From Cyclostephanos tholiformis (taxonomy: Eukaryota; Bacillariophyta; Thalassiosirophyceae; Thalassiosirales; Thalassiosiraceae), in assembly GCA_036939975.1 (NCBI GenBank), contig JALLPB010000606.1:1-14334 (forward strand): a stretch of 14,334 nucleotides of DNA, in the 5' to 3' direction. This document shows positions 6,668 to 14,334 of the stretch, one piece after another (position 1 is the stretch's first letter; each line of letters begins with the position of its first letter). The notes under the pieces were generated by a model. The model did no database searches, was not told the origin of the DNA, and saw only the letters and a program-made list of their open reading frames with translations. The position numbers and the translations under genes were made by a program.

Positions 6668-7877
6668 ATGTGATCGCAAGTGTCACTTCCCGATTTCAGG
6701 TGGACTTCACCGCTCATCAAAAGACTCATCCTTTTCAACAGTATCATCGGCAATACAGATCTGGTACCACTTTGACAAATCGAGGTCACCCTCATTGACA
6801 AGAACCCGTGTGGATGCTCTTGCCCATCTGAGTACACCAAATACTACCTTAAAAAGGTCAACACGTCACAGACGAGTACTCCACCAATCAAGGATGCTCT
6901 CCAAGCAGTGTGCAATCCTTAAAGATGTGAAAATTCCCAATTCTGTGTTGGCCAATGTGAAACGACTGCATTTTGAATTCATCAAGAATACCTTTGTTCT
7001 TTGTGATGGAGGGAGAACTGCACCTACAATCAATGCAGAGCATGATCCCTCTGGTGATGACAACGATCCTTGTATACTGTCCATATCTAGAGGAGATTTG
7101 TGGGAACATGATACTGTGAATCCCCTTTTGGGACTCTGGATGGTACTGCCCTCCGTAAACTTTCCCGTGTTCATCCATCTCCCATGACAGCAATCACTTT
7201 CTATTTTGAGAGATGGTTCTGGAATATGCCATGTGATGAATTCGTGTGCTCACACACAGCCTCAATCCTTGGTAAGAGGTTCTAGTAAGCAAGTCTTTGG
7301 TGAAGGTAATTGTAGATACTACTGTGTTGGAGCGCAACCTGGCCAAGCACAACCAGGTGTACAGTCCGGTGTCTACAAACTCAAGTATGGTTTCCCCAGT
7401 GATGATTGGGACACCATTCTTAATCTTGTGCAATGCACAGAACATGCCTTTGACGTGTTCTGTTGCACGGACATGATTCGACATATCGTCAAAGCCAGAA
7501 AACGTGTGCCATTTCCAACCATAGAACCCTCTCCATCCCCCTCTTCAAGTGAACACTGTTCCAAGTACTACAATGGTGCAGGCTTTGGTTTGAATGTGTT
7601 TCTTTGGTGTCACATTGATCAGGACTTCACTATGTCTGTGGTGCAGGTGCACATGGATCGAGGTTACCACGCAAATGATGACATTGTCTGTTATTTTTGT
7701 TTTCCTTGTATTGGCATTTGCATTGCACTGCAACCTGGTGATTTCCTTTTCTTCAATCCACAGGATCCTCATTGCATATCATCTCATTGCAATAAAGAGG
7801 ATCATGTGTATTCAATTTCGAACTACCTGAAAACTCATGTAGTAGGATTGAATGACAATTCTAATTTAATCATTTAG
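6668..7877 (+). pseudogene. Decayed gene ending in a 2-oxoglutarate/Fe(II) dioxygenase-like domain
   Basis: Protein-like sequence continues across four frame blocks. Block 1 (about 6674-6913) includes LIDKNPCGCSCPSEYTKYYL and is broken by TGA at 6776-6778. Block 2 (about 6914-7184) includes NTFVLCDGGRTAPT and ILSISRGDLWEHD and stops at TGA 7185-7187. Block 3 (7181 to about 7283) reads TAITFYFERWFWNMPCDEF. Block 4 (about 7284-7877) reads to TAG. Block 4 contains H-I-D (7611-7619), then CYFCFP, LQPGDFLFFNP and P-H (His at 7770-7772), about 51 residues after the aspartate. That order and spacing fit the iron-binding HxD...H facial triad of a double-stranded beta-helix oxygenase. From memory, similar proteins are multi-copy in some diatom genomes; this was not verified. 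At least three frameshifts and one stop indicate a relic, unless the assembly is wrong. Confidence 0.6.
7206..7877 (+). CDS. Longest intact piece of the decayed gene: dioxygenase-like fold
   Basis: This is the largest uninterrupted frame of the broken gene described for 6668-7877, about 223 codons to the TAG at 7875-7877. The real homology seems to start only around SSKQVFGEG (about 7284). Features in order are a Cys-rich segment (NCRYYCVG), a Ser/Pro spacer (PSPSPSSSEH), and the HxD (residues 136-138) and distal His (189) of the putative iron site. The end is NYLKTHVVGLNDNS. The usual distal Arg or Lys that binds 2-oxoglutarate is not clearly assignable. If expressed, it would be an isolated catalytic core without its N-terminal part. 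Confidence 0.4.
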   Translation: MRDGSGICHVMNSCAHTQPQSLVRGSSKQVFGEGNCRYYCVGAQPGQAQPGVQSGVYKLKYGFPSDDWDTILNLVQCTEHAFDVFCCTDMIRHIVKARKRVPFPTIEPSPSPSSSEHCSKYYNGAGFGLNVFLWCHIDQDFTMSVVQVHMDRGYHANDDIVCYFCFPCIGICIALQPGDFLFFNPQDPHCISSHCNKEDHVYSISNYLKTHVVGLNDNSNLII

Positions 7878-7909
7878 CAATCTACACATATATTTTTTAT
7901 AATAATTAC

Positions 7910-7936
7910 TTTGACGTGTCCGTCCAATCCGTCAAA
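7910..7936. repeat. Short inverted repeat TTTGACG...CGTCAAA after the decayed gene
   Basis: Seven-base perfect arms (7910-7916 and 7930-7936) flank a 13-nt loop, starting 33 nt after the stop codon of the dioxygenase-like relic. The left arm plus loop contains TGACGTG, a CRE-type word. It may be a 3' hairpin or chance. Confidence 0.3.
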
Positions 7937-8085
7937 TGAGTTAGGTCAATCACAACTATCATATTATTACCTTTGTCTGTTCAACATTGTTGTTTGTGCT
8001 CAATCCTAGTATCTCGGTGTCCTCCCTACTATCATCTGAAAAGATCCTATCAGAATCGGGGTTGTTCATCATCATCATCATCTAA

Positions 8086-8870
8086 CAGGTCGATTCTACC
8101 ATCCAAAACTCTGTAACAAAGTTTGAGGTAGGATCAGATCTATTACAACGTAGTGGACAAACACGCACATGATATAGATGATGTAGCGAATAACACCAAC
8201 ACGGTGGGGGGTGGAGACATTGACAATTTGTTCAATGAAGGGACTCAACTGAACATGAATGCTGAAACGAGATTGGGGCGTGACTTTCACACCATCATCG
8301 GTGACGTTGGCATTGCTGAGCAAAACGTAATTGTAACAACTCCTCAACCTGACATGGCATTGAAACAAGAATTTGTCTTACTCTCAAAGCAGGTGTTACT
8401 GGAAATGGTGGCTTTGCTTGTGAATGAGGAGGAGTCGGAGTTATTGTTTTCAAATACAGAGTGCCTCCCGAGCTCCTTCAGAATCTTATCCCCTACCATG
8501 ACTGTTTGGTTAACATGGCGTCTCAATTTGACAATAAAATGAGTTACGTCGACAACAACATGTCAACACTCAGTGTGACTGCCCTAGTAAATAGGATGTT
8601 TGATGACTTCAATGAAGCCAAGGAATGGAAAGGGTTTGCATTTGGAGGGTCATTCATGCATTGCAGGTGAATTCTAGGATGGTTCCCGAATTGGTCGGCC
8701 GACAGACATGAAAAATTTGCCAAAGGTACCTTGTCCAAACTCCAAGCCTTGTCTGGTACCTCAGTTAAAGTCGTTGACTGTGACGCCTTGATCCAATGTG
8801 AATTGGGCTGATGCTCCCAACTAGGTTACATTGCACGAAGTATATGAGCTGATGGCAAAGGATCATACAT
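8086..8870 (+). pseudogene. Second decayed gene, family unknown
   Basis: Protein-like segments follow one another in changing frames. Block 1 (8086-8172) reads STIQNSVTKFEVGSDLLQRS. Block 2 (about 8132-8460) reads IDNLFNEGTQLN and FVLLSKQVLLEMVALLVNEE. Block 3 (8461-8667) reads PPELLQNLIPYHDCLVNM and FDDFNEAKEWKGFAFGGSF and meets TGA at 8668-8670. The same frame reopens with FAKGTLSKLQALSG and VKVVDCDALIQCELG to TGA at about 8810. Block 4 (8825-8872) reads VTLHEVYELMAKDHT. That is at least three frameshifts and two internal stops. No domain is recognised. It follows the dioxygenase relic on the same strand by about 200 bp and may belong to the same element. An AATAAA at 8991-8996 could have been its polyadenylation signal. 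Confidence 0.5.
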
Positions 8871-9013
8871 AATTTTAAGATGGATTGAGTCAGTGAAAAG
8901 GTGGAATGCACTAATACTTTTTAGCGTGGCTGATTTTTGTCCTCACACGTCTAAGAAACTCTTCTGTGAATGTTTCATTGGGGGGCACTGAATAAACTAC
9001 GACCTTCTATAAT

Positions 9014-11517
9014 TTAAGACCAACGGCTGTTAGTTGGAGGATTTCCACTGCCCCCCCCGCCAACGTCATTATCCCTCCCTCCTCCATCCCTACTGCCGTC
9101 GAAGCGGCTTCCTCCTCCAAAAGCCCTGCTACCATCATAGCGACCTCCTCCGTACCCACCGCCACGATCGGATGAGGGACCTGCACCACCCCAACGAGAG
9201 GGCCCGCCACTTGCCCCTCCAGAGTCTCGGCGAGAGGGTGGGATGTATTTTCCAGACGATCCACCACCACCTGACGACATCAGACCTCCTCCACCTCCTC
9301 CAACCGAGTCCAATCCTCTGCTGCTACCACCAGCGCCAGGCTGAGACCTCTCCATTCGCTCACGCGCATCTCGCTCCCTCTGTTCCTCCATTCTCAACCG
9401 CTCCTTTCTCTCCAACTCCTCTTGCCTGGCTCTCCTCTCCTCCTCCTTCCGTTGACGTTCCACCTCCGCCCTCCGTTCTGCCTCCTCCCGCTCAGCGGCA
9501 AGACGCTCCTCCTCAACCCTGCGCAACTCCTCCTCCTTCCGCGATCGCGCCCTTGCAAGCTTACCTTTCTCGGCCTCGAGCTCGGCACGTGCGTCCTCCT
9601 GTTCGCAGGCCTTGATGTGCACTATTTTACGAGCGGACATGATCATGGATTCAAATGTAGAAGTGTAATCGAAGACAGAGCATTCCCCCAATGCAGCCTT
9701 TTCCTTCACATCGGTCTCCCATTGATCCTTTGCCTTACTGGCCTGCTCGACGACCTCTTCCTCGTAGCGACGCCTGTCCTCCTTGATACGCAGCTCAAAT
9801 CCCTCCTTGATTCGCTCCAGCTCCTCAATGCGTACCGCTCGGACGATATAATCGAGTTGACGCGCCGTCTCCCTCACCTTTCGTTCAGCCTCCTCTCGCT
9901 TCTTGGTCGCCTTCTCGGCGTGCTCCTTTGCCAACGCCGCGGTATCCACCGTCCTCAACTCCTCGGCCGTCATATTCTCAACGGACCTTCCCATGGCAGT
10001 GAGGTACCGTTTCTTCTCCATAGCGTCCATCTCCTCCCGTATACGCTGGAGCTTCTCCCTCTCCCTCATCTTTTGCTCGCGGTCAAGGCGTCGGTTCTCC
10101 TCCGCCTTGCGCGCGGCCTCCTCGGCCTTCTTCGCGGCCTCCTCCTGCTTCAGCCGTTCCTGCACGAGCCGCTCGGCCTCCTCCTTCCGCCTCTCGATCA
10201 CGACCCGCCTTTCGAGCGTCGCCAGGTGCTCGTGCTCGAGGCTCGATCGGATGTCGGCGTAGACGGGCGCGCGAGTCGAACTCACGACGCCGACGTCGGG
10301 GGGTCGAATGACGTCGCACGCGGCCGCGAGGTTCCTGGCCAGGGCACAGAGCTGCCCTCGCATCCCGTCGCCCTCGAGGTCCGCGTCGCCGAAGCGGATG
10401 CACCCCATCCTGTGGTCGATGCGTACGCTTAGAGCGGGGGATCGGGTCGAGAGCACGATGGATTTCTCCATCTGCTCGAAGCTGACACCGAGTCCGGCGG
10501 TAAGGGCCTTCACGTGATCGAGTGAGATGGTGTGATACGCCATGGACAGGTTCGAGATGAGCTTGAGGATCAGGACGTTCGTCAGGGGCGCGACGTACTT
10601 GGCGAGGGCGTGATCCTCCTTGGCCGGGGGAGGGTCGTCCGCCTCCTGGACCGCCGCGGCGGCCGTCTTGTTCATTCCGGTCTCGGCGCGGAGCGCGTCC
10701 AACAGGGACCGCGCGCGCTCCACCATGTCCAGGGGATCGGTGGTATCCTCGAGGACGACGTACAGCTCCCTGAGGTACTCCGGCACGTCCTCCATGACGT
10801 CGCGTGCGCGTATCTCGGCGAGTATCGCCTCCCTGCTCGGCTCGGTGGTGTGAAAGCCGAGGAGGGTGGCCAGACGCGCCGTCTTCTCCTTGGCGATGTC
10901 GTCCTCGACGGTGGATTGGATGGCGTCCCTCCCCCCCCCGCCGCCGAGGGCATGTCCTCCAACGCCGCCCTTCGACCCGACGGACGTCGGGGGAATGCAC
11001 AGGGCCGCGAGCAACACAGCGCTCGCCTGTGTCCTCCTGGTTTCTGGACTCATGCCGCGATTGTACTCCCTGCAGAGGGAGTAGTACTTGTACCAAGCGA
11101 ACGCGTGGAAGAGGTGATTCTCGCTAACCCAGAAGAGGTTCGTTAACTTCTCGTAGTACGCCGCGAGTATCTTGGCCTTGGGCGGGGGTATGGTCACGCC
11201 CGGTAGCTTCCTGCGAGCGCGCGATATCTGCAGGATGTTGTATATGTCCTCGACGGTGCGGAAACCCTCCGTGAATAGACGTAGGGTCGACGACGTCTCG
11301 AGCTGGGCGAAGCGGGTTTGGAGGTGAAGCTCGATGGATTCTGCCGTCCATCCCTCCCATCCCCGTACCTGTAACGACGGCGGGGGATGGGGGGGAGATG
11401 ATGGGTCGTCGGGTTGTCGGGGCGGGAGGGAGGGAGGGAGGGAGGGAGGGGGGGAAAACGGGGGATGAGGAANCCCCCACCCCCATCGGGATGATAAGTC
11501 GTTCCACGACGAGATGA

Positions 11518-11548
<31 letters not shown>

Positions 11549-12350
11549 CGCACACACGCACCTTGTTGTTCTTCCCCCCGTCCTCGAACTTGGCAACGCC
11601 CACGCCGCCGTACCTCGCCAAATTGCCGAGGTGCATCCTCATCATGTCGCACAATCTCCTGAATTCGACCCGTCGCCTGTACTCGCCGCAGAACCTCAAT
11701 GCCGATATCGCGCATCCGTGATACAATCGCTCGAGCTTCGAATTGCTCTTTAATATATCGAGCACGGCCCTGTATACCTCCCAGAGGAATTTGATGGCGG
11801 GGAATAATATCGCGGTCTCGCGCTGTGCTCGCATGGGATCCGAGGACATCGTCGATAGTAGTATCGATTGGGGTAAATTGCCATCGTAGAGTTCGACGTC
11901 GTCGTCGTCGTCGTCGACTGCGATTGCGTCGGACGACGCGACGACGGCGATCGCGACATCCGCCCCTCCCCCCCCGGCGGCGGCATTGTTGACGACGGAC
12001 GACGACGTCGCGCCGTCGACGGCATCCCTCGCATCCGAGCATTTCCTCTCGGCCTTCTCGACCAGGTGTCGTATCACCCCCTCGAGGCTGCCGGGGGCCT
12101 GACTCTGACTCAGATTGCGATACTGATGCAATCCGTCCTTCGCCTCCCTTGCCCGTCCCATGTCGAGGCACAGATCGAGGTAGAAGATTATGATATTCTC
12201 GTACGTGATCGACCACGTCTTGTGACGGCGACTGGATAGCGCCTCGTGTAGCAGGGACAGCGCCGTGCCGGGCTGTCCTATCGACGACAATTCCTGCGCC
12301 CTGCGCAGGGCGTTCTCGGGCTTGTTCAGGTAGGAGTTGTACGACGACAT
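9014..12350 (-). CDS. EIF3A: Eukaryotic translation initiation factor 3 subunit a (eIF3a/TIF32), two exons
   Basis: Exon 1 is 12350-11562 and exon 2 is 11368-9014 (TAA), giving 1047 residues. eIF3a is the largest core subunit of eIF3. It binds the 40S ribosome and scaffolds the PCI/MPN core during start-codon scanning in the cytoplasm. The N-terminus shows the family signature (PENALRRAQEL, then HKTWSITYENIIIFYLDLC). The TPR-like helical region runs to about residue 350 and a PCI-type region follows to about 600 (FAWYKYYSL, NLSMAYHTISLDHVKALTAG, VRIDHRMGCIRFGD). Residues about 640-930 are a long charged coiled coil (KEEAERLVQERLKQEE). The C-terminus is Gly/Arg/Ser-rich with GKYIPPSRR, as in other initiation factors. 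Lineage-specific low-complexity inserts occur at residues about 109-153 (Ala/Gly then an Asp run) and 395-410 (Gly). Start context ATCATGTCGTC; no alternative upstream ATG is in frame. Confidence 0.95.
11369..11561 (-). other. eIF3a intron with three microsatellites and an assembly N
   Basis: On the minus strand the donor is AACAAG|GTGCGTGTG (11562/11561) and the acceptor is CGTTACAG|GTACGG (11369/11368). The intron is phase 0 and 193 nt long, and joins ...GGKNNK-VRGWEGW. It carries a GT repeat, an 18-nt T run (plus strand A at 11517-11534), and a CCCT repeat at about 11424-11450, with one undetermined base at 11473. The frame is also open through the intron apart from the N, so splicing is inferred from the signals and from homology on both sides. 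Confidence 0.9.
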
Positions 12351-13100
12351 GATGTTATGTACTGTCGATATGACGGTGGATGATGATGGTATAATAATAT
12401 ATTATGGGGACTTTTTAACGCTTCTCGACCGCCAAACTTATTTTCCACGTGAATGACAGTCTCTCTATCTCTCTCGTTACGATGCTCCCCTCCCGCGGAT
12501 GTATCCTTTCCCTACGGCCACCGATCAATGTCCTGGTATTGAAATAATGATTGTGGTGGTGGGAGATGTGGAGCAATGAGGCCGGCGGTGAGCAGGCAGG
12601 GTGTTTGAGGTTCGTGTGTGTGAGGTGTGGATGGAGTGTGTTCCTGGCGCCAAAGCGACAGTGGACAGACCGAAAAATAGGTAATAGGAAGTTCTCTGTG
12701 CGCCGTGACATTTTTTTTCCTGTTTCGTACTATTCCTATGTATTAATCTACATACGAAAAATCGCACCTCCTCTGCGCACCTTTGGCCAAAAAAAATCGG
12801 CCAACCATGGTAGCCGGTAGGTTTCCCTCTAGCATCGCCTACGTGCCGGCGGCGCCCAAACCAAGCACATCGACATCATCCCCACACCATGGGCGATGTT
12901 GCCTGTGCTTGGTTTGGTCGCCCTACTTTTGGGGGCTGAGTAATGTGGTATAATAGACACACAGTAAAAGTGTTCTTACATCTTTGTGTTGCTACAAATT
13001 ACACAGTTCCCTCATCGTATTTACCCCCGATCATGCTATTCTCCAGCCCCTGCACCCCAGTGATGTTGTTGTTATCACTGCTGGTGGGGTCGTCACTCCT
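12351..13100. other. Upstream region of eIF3a, no gene recognised
   Basis: Immediately upstream of the eIF3a start is the 12-bp palindrome ATAATATATTAT (12394-12405), 44-55 nt before the ATG, which could act as a TATA-type core element. A CACGTG box lies at 12446-12451 and a TGGCGCCAAA word, like an E2F site, at 12645-12654. A short hairpin TTGGCC/GGCCAA encloses an A run at 12783-12804, and a longer one lies at 12851-12922. Open frames on both strands here lack ATG starts or protein-like composition. Confidence 0.5.
12851..12922. repeat. Near-perfect 19-bp inverted repeat with 34-nt loop
   Basis: The arms are 12851-12869 and 12904-12922. They include the perfectly complementary 14-mers CCAAACCAAGCACA and TGTGCTTGGTTTGG, and pair at 18 of 19 positions (the mismatch is 12855 with 12918). 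Inside the loop ACATC and GATGT could add a further short stem. The predicted foldback is about 72 nt. It could be a structured RNA, a miniature transposable-element relic or a transcript end; no target-site duplication was identified. Confidence 0.75.
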
Positions 13101-13824
13101 TTAGACTGCATCGGCATCCCTAAGCCTCATCAACGACTCCCATTCCTCGTCCGTAAAATCCAAAACAGCTGCAACCATGTTTCTCTTCTGAATTGCAGCA
13201 TACCATCCGAGATATGTCTCAGATATATCGATCTCCTTGGTGACTGCCAACAAGATTTGCATTGACATAGCAATGAATTGTTGCAGGGTGCAGCCCAACA
13301 CCATCGTATTCCTTCTTCACATTCCTGCAATCTGAATCGATGACAATCCGTCAGGCTGTTTTTTCTCCCTTTCGCATACCACTTTGTTGCTCTTTTCAGG
13401 GCACGCTTTGCATGGTCCAACATCGCAAGCTTATTAATGCGGAACTTATACATTGCCCCTGCTATCTTCCTTGTGACCCTCATTGCTGGCTTAAGTCTGG
13501 TCACTGTGGGCATTGTCGGCAAGGAATAAGGAATTGATTTTGTCAGCAGTGACACCATCAAAGTCCCAGCTGTCATCAAAGCTTCAATCTCATGGGGGGG
13601 GGGCTTTAATTGGCCATATCTGCCCTTGGTGATTGCATGGCAAATTATCATCTGCTTGCCACAATCAGAACTCTCGCTCAGAGAGAATTTACATGCCCGC
13701 ATCGCCTCAGGCACAGATGACCCGGGACATCGCCATAAAAAGGGGACGGTTGCGGCAATGCAATTGTCAACACGTCCTTCCTGACATCCTTAGGAAGAGT
13801 TTTGCTCAATAGGAGCAGGCCTTA
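13101..13824 (-). pseudogene. Third decayed gene (minus strand), family unknown
   Basis: Three frame blocks read as one protein. Block 1 (about 13824-13710) reads LLLLSKTLPKDVRKDVLTIA and QPSPFYGDVPGHL. Block 2 (about 13714-13306) reads VPEAMRACKFSLSESSDCGK, a basic middle part (VTRLKPAMRVTRKIAGAMYK) and KRATKWYAKGRKNS. Block 3 (13304-13101) reads TLQQFIAMSMQILLAVTKEI, MVAAVLDFTDEEWESLMRLR, and ends at TAA. Two single-base shifts, near 13712 and 13305, would connect them. Block 3 starts with ATG, but that position coincides with the frameshift and need not be a real start. No family is recognised. The length (about 240 residues combined) and tidy C-terminus suggest a recently broken or mis-sequenced gene. 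Confidence 0.5.
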
Positions 13825-14334
13825 GGTTGATAGACAACAAGTAATTGACGATGTAATGCGCATGTGGCCAAAATTTTTTTACTTTTTTTCTGAAAAGTGC
13901 ACATCACCTCAAAGTTGAGCAAGAAGACTATGTCGGAACATAGGCATTTCATATATATCAATCAAATCAGAAGGGGTCAAGTAATACGATTACACACTCC
14001 TCATCAGGGGTATTAGATGGAATTTTAGGTGATCTAATACTTAATCACTAGCACATGTCATTTTTCCAAAAAAAATGTTACAAAATTACCCTGCGCAGAA
14101 TTGGGGTTAAACTGGTACCCTCACTGGGACCACATCACTTTTTTCCATCCTCACTTTTCGCCAAAGTTTTACCATACTCTCACTGAAAAAAATTCCTATT
14201 TTTAGTGTACCCTTTTTTATGCTAATTATTACTCACAGGAGCTCAATCACCGAGGCAAATACGAATGCGACTAACCCCCTGACATGAGCCCAACAGTTCA
14301 CTGTAACTTGTGTAACAGTTGTTACACCTTAGGC
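13825..14334. other. AT-rich DNA without a recognisable gene
   Basis: I see no frame with protein-like composition here. The stretch holds several T and A homopolymers and two short perfect inverted repeats: GTATTAGAT/ATCTAATAC (arms 14010-14018 and 14032-14040) and GTGTAACA/TGTTACAC (arms 14310-14317 and 14320-14327). Confidence 0.5.
14310..14327. repeat. 8-bp perfect inverted repeat with 2-nt spacer
   Basis: GTGTAACA and TGTTACAC are separated by GT, making an 18-bp near-palindrome. TGTAAC also occurs just before it at 14302-14307. A dyad of this type suits a dimeric DNA-binding protein or a transposon end; its neighbourhood continues beyond the window, so its context cannot be judged. Confidence 0.4.

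Noticed and set aside
8066..8083. Short ATC/TCA repeat considered as a CRISPR-like or tandem array
   Set aside because: It is a simple trinucleotide microsatellite of about six units with no spacers.
9422..10432. 336-codon plus-strand frame opposite eIF3a
   Set aside because: It mirrors the Glu/Arg/Lys-rich coiled coil of eIF3a and so reads as Leu-rich sequence on the other strand; it has no independent support.
10083..11096. 337-codon minus-strand frame inside eIF3a
   Set aside because: It is a shifted-frame shadow of the GC-rich eIF3a exon, dominated by Arg and Gly.
12551..12820. Plus-strand frame upstream of eIF3a
   Set aside because: It has no ATG start at its head and its composition is not protein-like; it is antisense to the eIF3a upstream region.
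12984..13265. Plus-strand 93-codon frame
   Set aside because: It begins with TTG and is antisense to the third decayed gene, whose minus-strand reading is much more convincing.

Overview
The window looks like nuclear DNA of a microbial eukaryote, most probably a diatom or related stramenopile. Conserved genes sit on both strands as one- or two-exon units with short introns (82, 168 and 193 nt). GC-rich conserved genes alternate with AT-richer accessory stretches full of microsatellites and broken reading frames. The one unmistakable gene is eIF3a. The lineage call is an inference from gene style and from a remembered resemblance of some accessory proteins to multi-copy diatom families; it was not checked by a search. 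One N (11473) and long homopolymers show that this is draft assembly.

Layout. 1-480: trinucleotide/hexanucleotide microsatellite DNA with one open frame running in from the left edge. 491-586: three 32-nt tandem repeats. 1057-2923 (minus): a two-exon type II membrane protein resembling a glycosyltransferase; the frame stays open for 119 codons past its stop. 3136-4656: a plus-strand two-exon model whose terminal exon (3730-4656) is well supported. Its proposed first exon lies antisense to a credible small membrane-protein ORF (3222-3551, minus). 4896-5947 (minus): a two-membrane-span protein with an unresolved splice and a duplicated C-terminal segment. 6668-7877 and 8086-8870 (plus): two decayed genes broken by frameshifts and stops; the first ends in a region resembling a 2-oxoglutarate/Fe(II) dioxygenase double-stranded beta-helix. 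9014-12350 (minus): eIF3a in two exons. 12351-13100: intergenic, with a long near-perfect hairpin at 12851-12922. 13101-13824 (minus): a third decayed gene. 13825-14334: AT-rich, no gene, two short perfect inverted repeats.

How the genes relate. No operon or pathway is visible. eIF3a (translation initiation) and the glycosyltransferase-like protein (secretory pathway) look like housekeeping or stable genes. The three broken genes fall in AT-richer DNA between them and look like relics of accessory, possibly mobile, multi-copy families. Several breaks are single-nucleotide shifts, so draft sequence errors must be excluded before they are called pseudogenes with certainty.
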